In this document: positions 43,127 to 51,837 of the stretch, in pieces
Numbering within the stretch: position 1 is the stretch's first letter
Layout: each line of letters starts with the position of its first letter
Program-made: the position numbers and the translations under genes
The notes under the pieces: model-generated
Seen by the model: the letters and a program-made list of their open reading frames with translations, nothing else
What the model was told of the DNA's origin: nothing
The model's database searches: none
NCBI RefSeq assembly: GCF_030813435.1
Contig: NZ_JAUSUG010000002.1
Span: 248,001-312,000 of the forward strand
Direction: 5' to 3'
Source: Evansella vedderi
Lineage (GTDB): Bacteria > Bacillota > Bacilli > Bacillales > Salisediminibacteriaceae
DNA length: 64,000 bases

Positions 43127-44659
43127 TTATGTATCTTCACTATCATGCGAGTTTAACTTTCTATACATAATTTTCCCAGCCGATGTCTTTGGAATTTTTG
43201 GAATGAATACATATTTTCTTGGTCTCATAAAATTGGATAGCTTTTTATGTTCCTTACAGAATTGATCCAATTCTTGCGCTGTTACTTGGGGGTCTTTTAC
43301 TACAACATAAGCTACAACCATTTGTCCCCATCTTTTATCCTCTTCACCAACGACTACCACTTCATCTACTTGATTATGCTCCATAATGACACTAGCAATA
43401 TCCTGCGGATGTATATTTTCACCGCCGGATAAAATCATCTCGTCTACACGTCCGACTACAAACAAATCTTCTTCTTCGTCTATATAGCCTAAATCACCTG
43501 TATAGTACCACCCTTCTCTAATGGCCTTTCTAGTAGCATCTGGCCTGTTCCAGTACCCTTTGAATGCTTCGTAGGATTGCATGTCCACAATAATTTCTCC
43601 AACTTCACCATGGGGCACAAGAGATTCCGGAGAAGGTTTCCTATTTTTTCCTGGTACCACTAGTCTAATATTTTGGTGAAGTCCAGGTTTGCCTGCACAG
43701 CCTGGTTTTTCCATAATGTTTGAGCAAGTAGTAAACGTATAAATTTCCGTACTCCCGTAATGATTGATAAAATGCTTAGGTTTAAAAACTTCATAGCATT
43801 TTTTTATTAAATCAAAAGACATAGGTGCCCCTGCATAAACAAGGGTGTTCAAATCATTAAACGTATAAATTTTAGCTTTTTTACTATAAACAAGATCATG
43901 ATACATTGTTGGGGTTAAATATAGACAAGTTATTTTTTCTTCATCGATCATCTCTAAGTATTCGTCTGGATCAAAATCTGGACTAATCACATAGGTTCCA
44001 TTTAATAAAACCATAGCTAAAAGAGAGCGTATCCCCATCGTATGATAAATTTGAACCGCACCTAATGTTTTATCAAGATTCTGATAATGACATTGAACGA
44101 TATGCGCCATACTGGAAGCGTATTCATTTTTGTGACTTCTTGGTACCCCTTTTGGCTTACCGGAAGTACCAGATGTATACAAAATAACAGAGATATCATC
44201 TTCATTTATTGAAGCTGGCGTAAAGGTTTCTGACCCCCGATCTCTTAATTCACTATACGTAATATCTCCTTGCCCTTCATGAATACTAATAAGAATTGGT
44301 CTTTCTTCAAATTTAGTATTTTTAATTAAATGAGCACTAGTGGTTTCAAAAACAATAAATTTGGCCTCTACGTCAATAACACAATGCTGAATGTCATCCG
44401 GTGCTAAACGTAAATTTATAGGAGTAAAGATAGCACCTAATTTTTGCACAGCCCAATAAATTATAACTGTTTCTATTCTATTTTTTAACAGAACCATTAC
44501 TCGATCCTGCTTTCCTAAACCGAGTTTCTGGAGTGAATAGGCAACTCGATTTATTTCTTTGTCTAGTTGTTCATACGTATAGCGTCTATTCCCTTGGACG
44601 ATAGCTACTTGGTTTGGATATCGATTGGCAGTAAACGTAAAATGAGTCCCTAGGTGCAA
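43127..44659 (-). CDS. Aromatic/heteroaromatic carboxylate-CoA ligase (ANL family), copy 2
   Basis: The 510-residue AMP-forming ligase is clearly paralogous to the one at 34446-36008, sharing long identical stretches such as RSHKNEYA, YHTMG, NHYGSTE and KPGCAGK. Catalytic features: LYTSGTSGKPKG (P-loop), GWYYTGDLGYID, GRVDEMILSGGENIHP and PKTSAGKIMYRKL (catalytic lysine). It forms acyl-CoA from a carboxylic acid. The start is the TTG or ATG at 44659, just after the MBL gene with 12 bp between. Two ligases suggest two substrates or two steps; which one uses the imported acid cannot be read from sequence. Confidence 0.88.
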   Translation of the reverse strand: MHLGTHFTFTANRYPNQVAIVQGNRRYTYEQLDKEINRVAYSLQKLGLGKQDRVMVLLKNRIETVIIYWAVQKLGAIFTPINLRLAPDDIQHCVIDVEAKFIVFETTSAHLIKNTKFEERPILISIHEGQGDITYSELRDRGSETFTPASINEDDISVILYTSGTSGKPKGVPRSHKNEYASSMAHIVQCHYQNLDKTLGAVQIYHTMGIRSLLAMVLLNGTYVISPDFDPDEYLEMIDEEKITCLYLTPTMYHDLVYSKKAKIYTFNDLNTLVYAGAPMSFDLIKKCYEVFKPKHFINHYGSTEIYTFTTCSNIMEKPGCAGKPGLHQNIRLVVPGKNRKPSPESLVPHGEVGEIIVDMQSYEAFKGYWNRPDATRKAIREGWYYTGDLGYIDEEEDLFVVGRVDEMILSGGENIHPQDIASVIMEHNQVDEVVVVGEEDKRWGQMVVAYVVVKDPQVTAQELDQFCKEHKKLSNFMRPRKYVFIPKIPKTSAGKIMYRKLNSHDSEDT

Positions 44660-44671
44660 CGTTATTCCTCC

Positions 44672-45634
44672 TTAATAAATTGTTAGTTCCTTTTCATGTT
44701 TGTTCAAGTAATCTAGTATTCCCATGGCACAAATCTCCATGTCTTGTTTTAAAAGAGGGTATATTCGATGGTCTTCCGGTACATTTCGTTTTAATAAATA
44801 ATCTTGTACCAGTTCGTACAGGCGAGAAGCTAAAACCGTTTGAGAGTCATTTTCTTTAAATAGCCTTTCCCCTTCTTTTACAAACTTTTCAATCCAGTAT
44901 ACAACTTGGTTCAAAGCATCATTAACATGGTTCGTCATACTAAAGTGACCATAATAGATAGAATCTACATTTATACTTCTAACTCGTTCAATAGATTGAA
45001 GCATCGTGTCAGGGTTAAACTGATTTGGAGATGTAATTGGTAAATGAAAATTGATCTTTAATTCCTTTAGCCATTCATATTGCATCCCTACCGTGTCCCC
45101 AGTAAATATACCATTTCGCACAGGATCATAAATACTAAAATGATGACTGGCATGACCGGGTGTATCTAAAAACTGTAACTTACACTTTTCTCCAATCTTT
45201 AATTGATCACCATCATTTTTTACTATTAACTGCTCTTCTGGAATTGGAATAATAGGATCAAATAAGGAATCAAACTCACTCCCATACACTGCTCTTGCCC
45301 CTGCAATTAATCTAGAAGGATTAGCTAAGTGCTTAAATCCTCTTGGATGAACCACTACTTTTGCATTTTTGCATGATTGTAATAATAAACCCGCGCCACC
45401 TGCGTGATCCAAATGAATGTGAGTAACAATTATGTAGCGAACGTCTTCTGGATTATATCCTAATTCTTTTAATCCTTGTAATATATAGGGGACTGAAGGA
45501 CTTGGTCCCGTTTCAATTAATGTTAATTCCTCTTCATGAATGACATACGTTCCAGTGCGGTAAGACAAACCTAAATCGAAACCATCAATTAATGATATAC
45601 CTTTACCTAAATCAATTGGCTTATTATTTTCCAT
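44672..45634 (-). CDS. MBL-fold metallo-hydrolase
   Basis: The 320-residue metallo-beta-lactamase fold protein has the metal motif VTHIHLDHAGG (THxHxDH, about 69-79), TPGHASHH and GIFTGDTVG with later YGHFS. It binds two metals and probably hydrolyses a thioester or ester. Next to CoA ligases, an acyl-CoA thioesterase role is a reasonable guess. Start: ATG with a GGAGGGG site. It is the first gene of the unit that includes ligase copy 2 and the response regulator. No signal peptide. Confidence 0.85.
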   Translation of the reverse strand: MENNKPIDLGKGISLIDGFDLGLSYRTGTYVIHEEELTLIETGPSPSVPYILQGLKELGYNPEDVRYIIVTHIHLDHAGGAGLLLQSCKNAKVVVHPRGFKHLANPSRLIAGARAVYGSEFDSLFDPIIPIPEEQLIVKNDGDQLKIGEKCKLQFLDTPGHASHHFSIYDPVRNGIFTGDTVGMQYEWLKELKINFHLPITSPNQFNPDTMLQSIERVRSINVDSIYYGHFSMTNHVNDALNQVVYWIEKFVKEGERLFKENDSQTVLASRLYELVQDYLLKRNVPEDHRIYPLLKQDMEICAMGILDYLNKHEKELTIY

Positions 45635-45888
45635 CGTACCCCTCCTTAATTTGTTGCGATTAAGTCTGTTAAATTATAAATATTGATATACTCTACATTT
45701 GACATTTCATATAGAATTCCTTTAATTATGTTTACAGAGGTTCAATGATTTACTAGCATACACTCAATTAATACTATGAAGTTAAATTAATTAGAATAAG
45801 TGTTTTTCATTGGTTTCTGGTCATCAAAGAAACAAGAAAAACTAACTATTTTTACAACAATGTAATTGTAAGAAAGGAACAGAAATAA

Positions 45889-45921
45889 GAGTATACTCAC
45901 CCTTGACGGATAAGTATACTC
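45889..45921 (-). terminator. Terminator of the cell-wall amidase gene
   Basis: GAGTATACT and AGTATACTC form a 9-bp stem, followed by TTATTTCT on the minus strand, 15 bp past the amidase stop. The 250 bp beyond (45635-45888) hold the MBL-unit promoter region, but I see no clear box. Confidence 0.65.
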
Positions 45922-45935
45922 CTCTTGGTTTTGCT

Positions 45936-46613
45936 TTAAACCTTTTCCACAACAATTCTGCTGGCACTTCCCAGATTTCGTTGAACGGCATTTAGAATAT
46001 TTTGTTGTTCACGGTAAGCTCCTTCTTGAGTACCATCAACAATGACGCGGTATATGGGATCTTTTCGTTGTAGATTAAAGGCACGGGCTAATCCATTTAC
46101 ATGTCCTTGGGCAACTGTCTGTCTCCAATTTGGATCTCTTAATTTTTCCGCGTCTTCTGGATGGTCAATAAAGCCGTTCTCCGTCAAGAGAGCTGACATT
46201 CTCGTTTCTCGTAAAACATGGAAGTTTGCTTTCTTTTTCCCTCGATTAACAAGATCATTTACTCTCGTAATTTCCTCATGCATAATATCCCGATAACGGG
46301 CAGTCTGGGACGTGTCTGATAAACTACTATGAATATAATCTTCATATCCTTGGGCCGTTCCATCAAATCCATTGACATGAATGGACAGAAAATAATCGGC
46401 TCCCCAATTGTTTGCATCATCGGTACGTTCGTTTAAACTTCGAGTAGTATCCGTTGTTCGACTCATTCTCACTTGAACATTTTCATATTCATTCTCAAGA
46501 ATATCGCGAATACGAAGTGAAATATCTAAGGTGAGGTTCTTTTCTTGCATCCCATTTCCAGTGGCCCCAGTATCAGAGCCCCCATGACCAGGGTCTAAAT
46601 AAAGCTTAAACAT
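45936..46613 (-). CDS. N-acetylmuramoyl-L-alanine amidase (Amidase_3)
   Basis: The 225-residue zinc amidase begins LYLDPGHGGSDTGATG (zinc histidine H9) and has the second ligand E24 in GMQEKNLTLDI, then FLSIHVNGFDGTA (H78) and LLTENGFIDHPED with catalytic E. It cleaves the bond between muramic acid and L-alanine in peptidoglycan. The last 35 residues (YRVIVDGTQEGAYREQQN) resemble half of a SPOR repeat for wall binding. There is no signal peptide, so export needs lysis or a phage/spore-type route. Single-gene unit with its own terminator. Confidence 0.9.
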   Translation of the reverse strand: MFKLYLDPGHGGSDTGATGNGMQEKNLTLDISLRIRDILENEYENVQVRMSRTTDTTRSLNERTDDANNWGADYFLSIHVNGFDGTAQGYEDYIHSSLSDTSQTARYRDIMHEEITRVNDLVNRGKKKANFHVLRETRMSALLTENGFIDHPEDAEKLRDPNWRQTVAQGHVNGLARAFNLQRKDPIYRVIVDGTQEGAYREQQNILNAVQRNLGSASRIVVEKV

Positions 46614-46706
46614 TCTAACACCTCCCTTCTAGAGCATATCTATTCAAACTAAAGAAGCTTGTCTAGACATGTCTCTTAAAGAAAAAAGAAATGTGCGAGT
46701 GGTAAT

Positions 46707-46741
46707 AGGCTAATAGAATTCCTCTTTCTATTAGCCTTTTT
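46707..46741 (+). terminator. Terminator-like hairpin on the plus strand
   Basis: AGGCTAATAGA (46707-46717) and TCTATTAGCCT (46727-46737) form a perfect 11-bp stem followed by a T-run on the plus strand. No plus-strand gene ends here. It may insulate the XRE-hyu operon or end a small transcript that I cannot see. Confidence 0.55.
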
Positions 46742-46961
46742 GATAAGACTAAAACTCAAAAAATTTGCTGGGATTGTTTGGCAATGTGAATTGGTCCACA
46801 ACGTACAAGTAACCTTTTTTCACTATTTCCTAAAAAATTATAAAATAGTTTAAAATTTTCTTTATTTTTAAAAATCATTATGATAACATGAGAAAAAATA
46901 CAGTAATACTAAAATTTTTACACAAATACAAAAATAGTTCTCAATGTGTTGGAGGTTAGTT

Positions 46962-47504
46962 ATGAATGAAGTTACTGACAAGATACGCTCGTTGCGCAAT
47001 GAGCAAAAACTCACTCTAAAAGACTTAAGTGAAAAGACAGGTTTATCCGTTAGCTTTCTATCTCAAGTGGAACGGGGGTCTTCTTCCTTAGCTATCACAT
47101 CTTTAAAAAAGATCGCTGATGCATTAGAAGTTCCCATTACTGATTTTTTCGAAAGCCACGCTAACTACAATTATGTAGTGAAAACAACGGACCAGAAGCC
47201 ATTTCGTATTGAAGGTTCCACGGCAGAATATGTACGACTCGGTGGGGAGTTTACCGGAAGGTCCTTAGAACCTTTACTCGTAACCCTATCCCCTGGCCAG
47301 CCTTATGACAAAGTATTTAGCCATCCAGGAGAAGAGTTCTACTATGTATTAGATGGTATCGTCCTTTTCAATGTAGATGGAAAAGAATACATCGTGAAAG
47401 CAGGAGACTCGATTCACTTCCCATCCCATGTACCACATTATTGGGAAAATCCGCTGGATAACGATGCAAAGGTTCTATGTGTGTTAACACCAGTCCTTTT
47501 TTAA
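46962..47504 (+). CDS. XRE-family regulator with cupin domain
   Basis: The 180-residue regulator has an N-terminal helix-turn-helix (LRNEQKLTLKDLSEKTGLSVSFLSQVERG) and a C-terminal cupin (HPGEEFYYVLDG, VKAGDSIHFPSHVPHYWEN). Cupin domains in this class bind a small ligand and control neighbouring catabolic genes. The ATG at 46962 has GGAGG six bases upstream and is preferred to the frame start at 46944. It lies 48 bp before the hydantoinase genes on the same strand, so it is probably a local regulator of the operon, possibly in the same transcript. A TATGAT -10 candidate is at 46879-46884. Confidence 0.9.
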   Translation: MNEVTDKIRSLRNEQKLTLKDLSEKTGLSVSFLSQVERGSSSLAITSLKKIADALEVPITDFFESHANYNYVVKTTDQKPFRIEGSTAEYVRLGGEFTGRSLEPLLVTLSPGQPYDKVFSHPGEEFYYVLDGIVLFNVDGKEYIVKAGDSIHFPSHVPHYWENPLDNDAKVLCVLTPVLF

Positions 47505-47552
47505 GAGACTGATAGTTTTTCATAAAATATCATGACGAAAGGGGCTTTACCT

Positions 47553-49595
47553 ATGAGAGTTGCAACTGATATTGGAGGTACATTTACAGATTTGGTTTAC
47601 GTGGATAACGATGGAAAAATGGGCGTAGCCAAGAGCCATACTACCCCTCCTAACTTCGAACAAGGGGTTATGGATGTCATTAATGTAAGCGGTATCAACC
47701 CTAAATTATTAGACACGTTTATTCATGGAACAACCGTCATTATTAATGCTTTAACAGAAAGAAAAGGTGTGAAGACGGGACTTATTACAACCAAAGGGTT
47801 TCGGGATGTACTAGAAATTGCCCGTGGTAATCGTCCAGATCTATTTAACGTTCGTTATGAAAAACCAACTGTTTTCGTTCCAAGATACTTACGCCAAGAA
47901 GTGGAAGAGCGTTTGAATTATAAAGGGGAAGTCCTTGAGCCTTTAAATAAAGACCAAGTGAGGGAAATCGTTCAATACTTCCAGAAAGAAGAAGTGGAAG
48001 CCATCGCCGTTTCCTACATACATGCGTATAGTAACCCTTCTCATGAACAAGAAACCATTGCCCTTATTAAAGAATTGTGGCCTGAGGTGGCAGTTACCGC
48101 TTCCCACGAAGTAACAAAAGAATGGCGGGAATATGAGAGAACAAGCACGACAGTATTAAATTCCTATGTGAAACCAATTGCTTCCTCTTATGTTAATCGT
48201 TTAGAAAGTGAATTAGCGGCACTTGGTACAGAGTCGAACAAATATATTATGCAGTCCAACGGCGGAACAACTACCTTTGATCAATCGAAAGAAACACCAA
48301 TTAATATGCTTGAGTCAGGACCGGTTGCAGGAATATACGGCTCCGCTATACTGGGAAAAATGCTCGGAGAACAAAATATTATTGCCTTTGATATTGGCGG
48401 GACAACAGCCAAATGCTCCCTGATTGATAAAGGGGAAGTCAAGGTTTCGACGGAGTATAGCATTGAACGTACCGATAAAACTGCTGGCTATCCAGTAAAA
48501 GTACCAGTAGTCGATATCGTTGAGATTGGTAATGGCGGAGGTTCCATTGCTTGGATCGACGGTGGCGGTTCCTTACGAGTTGGCCCTAAATCAGCCGGAG
48601 CCCTTCCAGGCCCTGTTGCTTATGGCAAAGGTGGAGAAGAACCTACTACAACGGACGCTAACTTAGTTGTCGGACGCTTATCTCCGAAAAACTTTGATAA
48701 CGACGTAGACATGGAAAAAGTAAGAGCCGCAATCCAAGAAAAGATTGCAGAGCCATTTAATACTACCGTTGAAGAGGCAGCCCTTGGTATCATCCGTATC
48801 GCTAACTCGAACATGCTTAATGCATTAAAGCTCATCTCTGTTCGAAAAGGGTATGACCCTCGTGAATTTGCTTTAGTTGCCTTTGGCGGCGGTGGTTCCA
48901 TGCATGCCCCTGCCCTAGCCAAGGAATTAGGAGTACGAAAAGTTATTGTTCCTGTCGGCGCATCTGTATTTTCTGCTTTCGGCATGCTCATGACAGACTT
49001 ACGTCACGATTTCATTCAAACCTTTATCCGCCGTGTCGACGGAATTAATTTAGCTGAGTTAAATGAGAAGTTAACGAAACAGGAAGTAGAAGCAGTCGAG
49101 CAGTTTAACAACGAAGGAATTGCCGAGAGCGACGTCGTCTTAACTCGTTTTGCTGACTTACGTTATGTTGGTCAAGAACATACGGTAAAAGTTCCAGTTC
49201 CAGCTGGTGACATTACAGAGGAAAGCTTACAGCTCGTGATTGATAAGTTCCATGAAACCCACGAACAGCTGTATACCTTCAAATTAGAAGAAGCACCAAC
49301 GGAAATCGTCAATATTCACTTAACAGCTTTTGGTACGGTGAATAAGCCGGAATTGGCAAAATTAGATCGTATTGGCGGAACTGCAGAAGATGCTTTAAAG
49401 GAAGTTCGCCCTGTTCTTTATGAAGATATGGGATGGATCGACACCAACGTGTTTGACCGTAACCTTTTAAGTGCCGATGTCACGATCCAAGGACCTGCTG
49501 TTGTAGAGGAACAATCTAACTCCACCATACTCTATCCTGATCAAACGCTAACAGTTGATATTTATGGAAACTTAATCATAAATACGGGGGTGTAA
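47553..49595 (+). CDS. hyuA: Hydantoinase/oxoprolinase subunit A
   Basis: The 680-residue ATPase subunit has VATDIGGTFTDLVYV at the start and AFDIGGTTAKCSLI in the middle, the two phosphate-binding loops of the actin-like fold. PVVDIVEIGNGGGSIAW and LSPKNF regions are typical. It would, with HyuB, open an amide ring such as N-methylhydantoin or 5-oxoproline using ATP, or carboxylate a ketone as in acetophenone carboxylase. I choose ATG 47553, with GAAAGGGG nine bases upstream, over the frame start at 47532. The hyuB gene follows 3 bp after the stop. Substrate unknown. Confidence 0.92.
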   Translation: MRVATDIGGTFTDLVYVDNDGKMGVAKSHTTPPNFEQGVMDVINVSGINPKLLDTFIHGTTVIINALTERKGVKTGLITTKGFRDVLEIARGNRPDLFNVRYEKPTVFVPRYLRQEVEERLNYKGEVLEPLNKDQVREIVQYFQKEEVEAIAVSYIHAYSNPSHEQETIALIKELWPEVAVTASHEVTKEWREYERTSTTVLNSYVKPIASSYVNRLESELAALGTESNKYIMQSNGGTTTFDQSKETPINMLESGPVAGIYGSAILGKMLGEQNIIAFDIGGTTAKCSLIDKGEVKVSTEYSIERTDKTAGYPVKVPVVDIVEIGNGGGSIAWIDGGGSLRVGPKSAGALPGPVAYGKGGEEPTTTDANLVVGRLSPKNFDNDVDMEKVRAAIQEKIAEPFNTTVEEAALGIIRIANSNMLNALKLISVRKGYDPREFALVAFGGGGSMHAPALAKELGVRKVIVPVGASVFSAFGMLMTDLRHDFIQTFIRRVDGINLAELNEKLTKQEVEAVEQFNNEGIAESDVVLTRFADLRYVGQEHTVKVPVPAGDITEESLQLVIDKFHETHEQLYTFKLEEAPTEIVNIHLTAFGTVNKPELAKLDRIGGTAEDALKEVRPVLYEDMGWIDTNVFDRNLLSADVTIQGPAVVEEQSNSTILYPDQTLTVDIYGNLIINTGV

Positions 49596-49598
49596 TAA

Positions 49599-51356
49599 AT
49601 GACAAAACAAGTAATTGCTCCAAAAGTAGATCCATTTACATTAGACATTGTAAAAGACTCTTTAGTAGCCATCGGTGAGGAAATGTTCTACGCATTAGCT
49701 CGTACTTCCATGAGCCCGATTATCTATGAAGTATTAGACTACGCAAGCGGCTTGACTGATTCGAAAGGTCAGTTATTAACGCAAGGAAATGGGGTTACAG
49801 GTTTTATCGGTATGCTTTCTTTCATGGTAAAAGAAACGATTGAAAGATACAACAAAGAAGGTGACTTAAAACCGGGAGATATTATCTTAATTAATGACCC
49901 TTATGGAGGCGGCGGTTCCCACCTATGTGACGTAGGCCTTGTTATGCCAATCTTCTACGAAGGAGAATTAGTTGCTTTTTCCGCAAACAAAGCCCACTGG
50001 ACCGAAGTGGGTGGAAAAGACGCTGGATCTATGTCCACTGACTCTACGGAAATTTATCAAGAAGGTCTGCAATTCCCATGCGTAAAGCTCTACGACGAAG
50101 GAAAACTCAATCAGGCCGTTGTAGACATTATTGCAGCAAACGTCCGTTTCCCTGACCTCTCCCTTGGAGATATGTGGGCACAGGTAGCCGCCTTAAAAAC
50201 AGGGGACAGACGTTTCCAAGAGCTTTGTGATAAGTACGGCAAAGACGTTGTAAAAAATTCCATTGACCACCTATTAGATCACGGTGAGCAATTAACACTG
50301 AAAGCATTAAAGCAGCTTCCTAAAGGAACTTTCGAAGCTGTGGACTATATCGATGATGACGGTATTGAAGAAGGCCCGTTTCGTGTACAGCTGAAGCTGA
50401 CCATTACGGACCATGAGTTTATTTGTGACTTCCGTGGGAGTCATCCGCAAGTGACAGGATCCATTAACTCGACACTAACGGGAATGGTCTCTTCCGTTCG
50501 AACCATTTTCCTTGCCGTAACAAATCCATCCCAAGACGTGAATGATGGAGCTTTCCGCCCGTTAAAGGTATTAACAGACAAAGGGTCTGTCTTCAATGCA
50601 GCGAGACCTGCCCCAGTATCCATGTATTGGGAGTCCATGCTATTCGGCTGTGACCTTGTTTGGAAGGCGTTAGCACCAGTTATTCCAGATCGTTTAACAG
50701 CTGGGCATCTCTTATCTGTCTGTGTTGCAATTGTATCTGGAAAACACCCAGATACAGATGAGCCATTTTTAATTGTTGAACCTTCTGTTGGTGGTTGGGG
50801 TGCTGCCGTTGACCGTGACGGTGATTCAGGTCAATTCTGTATTCTCGACGGCGAGACATTTAACATCCCTGTAGAAGTTTGTGAAACAAGAAATGGTGTA
50901 TTAGTGGATGAATACAGCCTTAACACAGATGGTGCAGGTGCCGGGACATTTCGTGGCGGCCAAGGGGTTATCCGCTCCTACCGGGCATTAACTGATAATC
51001 AAGCCTTTACAGGATCCTTTGGACGTCATAAATTCAATGTTTGGGGTGCTGAAGGGGGCAAAGAAGGATCTAACAATAAAATTGAAATTGTAAAAGCCGA
51101 TGGTACCGTTGACGGCCCATTTGGTAAATACAATAAATATCCTTTAGGAAAAAATGATGTGGTTCGTCTTATCACAGCCACTGGGGGAGGCTACGGCAGT
51201 CCATTAAAACGTCCTGTGGAAAAAGTAGTAATGGATGTAAAAAATCAATACATTACTGTGGAACAAGCAAAAGTTGACTTTGGAGTCATTATTGATGAAG
51301 AAACACTGGATGTTATTGGTGTTACGGAAGAACGTCAAGGAAAGGAGAGTGTGTAA
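49599..51356 (+). CDS. hyuB: Hydantoinase/oxoprolinase subunit B
   Basis: The 585-residue catalytic partner of HyuA has the family hallmarks FYALARTSMSPIIYEVLDYA, GDIILINDPYGGGGSHLCDVG and FRGGQGVIRSYR. It likely binds the substrate and hydrolyses or carboxylates it with HyuA-derived activation. It starts 3 bp after hyuA and abuts the cupin gene (stop and start adjacent), so it belongs to one operon. The length is typical of HyuB, and no damage is seen. Confidence 0.92.
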   Translation: MTKQVIAPKVDPFTLDIVKDSLVAIGEEMFYALARTSMSPIIYEVLDYASGLTDSKGQLLTQGNGVTGFIGMLSFMVKETIERYNKEGDLKPGDIILINDPYGGGGSHLCDVGLVMPIFYEGELVAFSANKAHWTEVGGKDAGSMSTDSTEIYQEGLQFPCVKLYDEGKLNQAVVDIIAANVRFPDLSLGDMWAQVAALKTGDRRFQELCDKYGKDVVKNSIDHLLDHGEQLTLKALKQLPKGTFEAVDYIDDDGIEEGPFRVQLKLTITDHEFICDFRGSHPQVTGSINSTLTGMVSSVRTIFLAVTNPSQDVNDGAFRPLKVLTDKGSVFNAARPAPVSMYWESMLFGCDLVWKALAPVIPDRLTAGHLLSVCVAIVSGKHPDTDEPFLIVEPSVGGWGAAVDRDGDSGQFCILDGETFNIPVEVCETRNGVLVDEYSLNTDGAGAGTFRGGQGVIRSYRALTDNQAFTGSFGRHKFNVWGAEGGKEGSNNKIEIVKADGTVDGPFGKYNKYPLGKNDVVRLITATGGGYGSPLKRPVEKVVMDVKNQYITVEQAKVDFGVIIDEETLDVIGVTEERQGKESV

Positions 51357-51692
51357 ATGCAAGTAGTAACAATTAATCAAGTCTCTCCTGAAAACAAACC
51401 AAATATTGAAATGAGAACTCTCTTTGACGACTCTATATTAGAAGGTGCACGGGCTACTTTTGGAACAGTGACGATCCCTCCAGGAGCACGCATTCCCCTA
51501 GAAGGAACCGGTTCCCATCAAGAAGATGAGTATGCCATTGTTATAAAAGGCTCTATTACTACCATGAGCGGTGGCAAAGAATATAAAGTCTCCGCAGGGC
51601 AAGCAACCTTTATCCCATACGGAGAAGAGCACTGGGCTTATAACGACGGTAACGAGGATTGTGAAATTATTTGGGCCCTTGTAAAACGATAG
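51357..51692 (+). CDS. Small cupin protein
   Basis: The 111-residue single-domain cupin has two beta-barrel motifs: GSHQEDEYAIVIKGS and AGQATFIPYGEEHWAYN, whose histidines and glutamates could bind a metal. The ATG follows the hyuB stop immediately with GGAGAG upstream. It may bind, isomerise or sense the pathway substrate; hydantoinase operons often carry small cupins of unknown role. A hairpin pair follows it. Confidence 0.85.
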   Translation: MQVVTINQVSPENKPNIEMRTLFDDSILEGARATFGTVTIPPGARIPLEGTGSHQEDEYAIVIKGSITTMSGGKEYKVSAGQATFIPYGEEHWAYNDGNEDCEIIWALVKR

Positions 51693-51717
51693 TAGATACT
51701 TTTTGAGCTTTTTGGTA

Positions 51718-51790
51718 TTAACCTTGCCTCCCCGCCTAGTAACAGGAAGGCAAGGTTAACATAAAAACTATTAATAGGATTAATAGTTTT
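51718..51790 (+). terminator. Two hairpins between the cupin and permease genes
   Basis: TTAACCTTGCC/GGCAAGGTTAA (51718-51759) is an 11-bp stem without a good T-run. AAAACTATTAA/TTAATAGTTTT (51764-51790) is an 11-bp stem ending in TTTT. They probably reduce transcription from the hyu genes into the permease gene, and the second could also be an operator. Confidence 0.6.
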
Positions 51791-51837
51791 GTAAGAGAAT
51801 TTTACAGAATATTCAAAATTCAAAAGGAGTGATTTCT

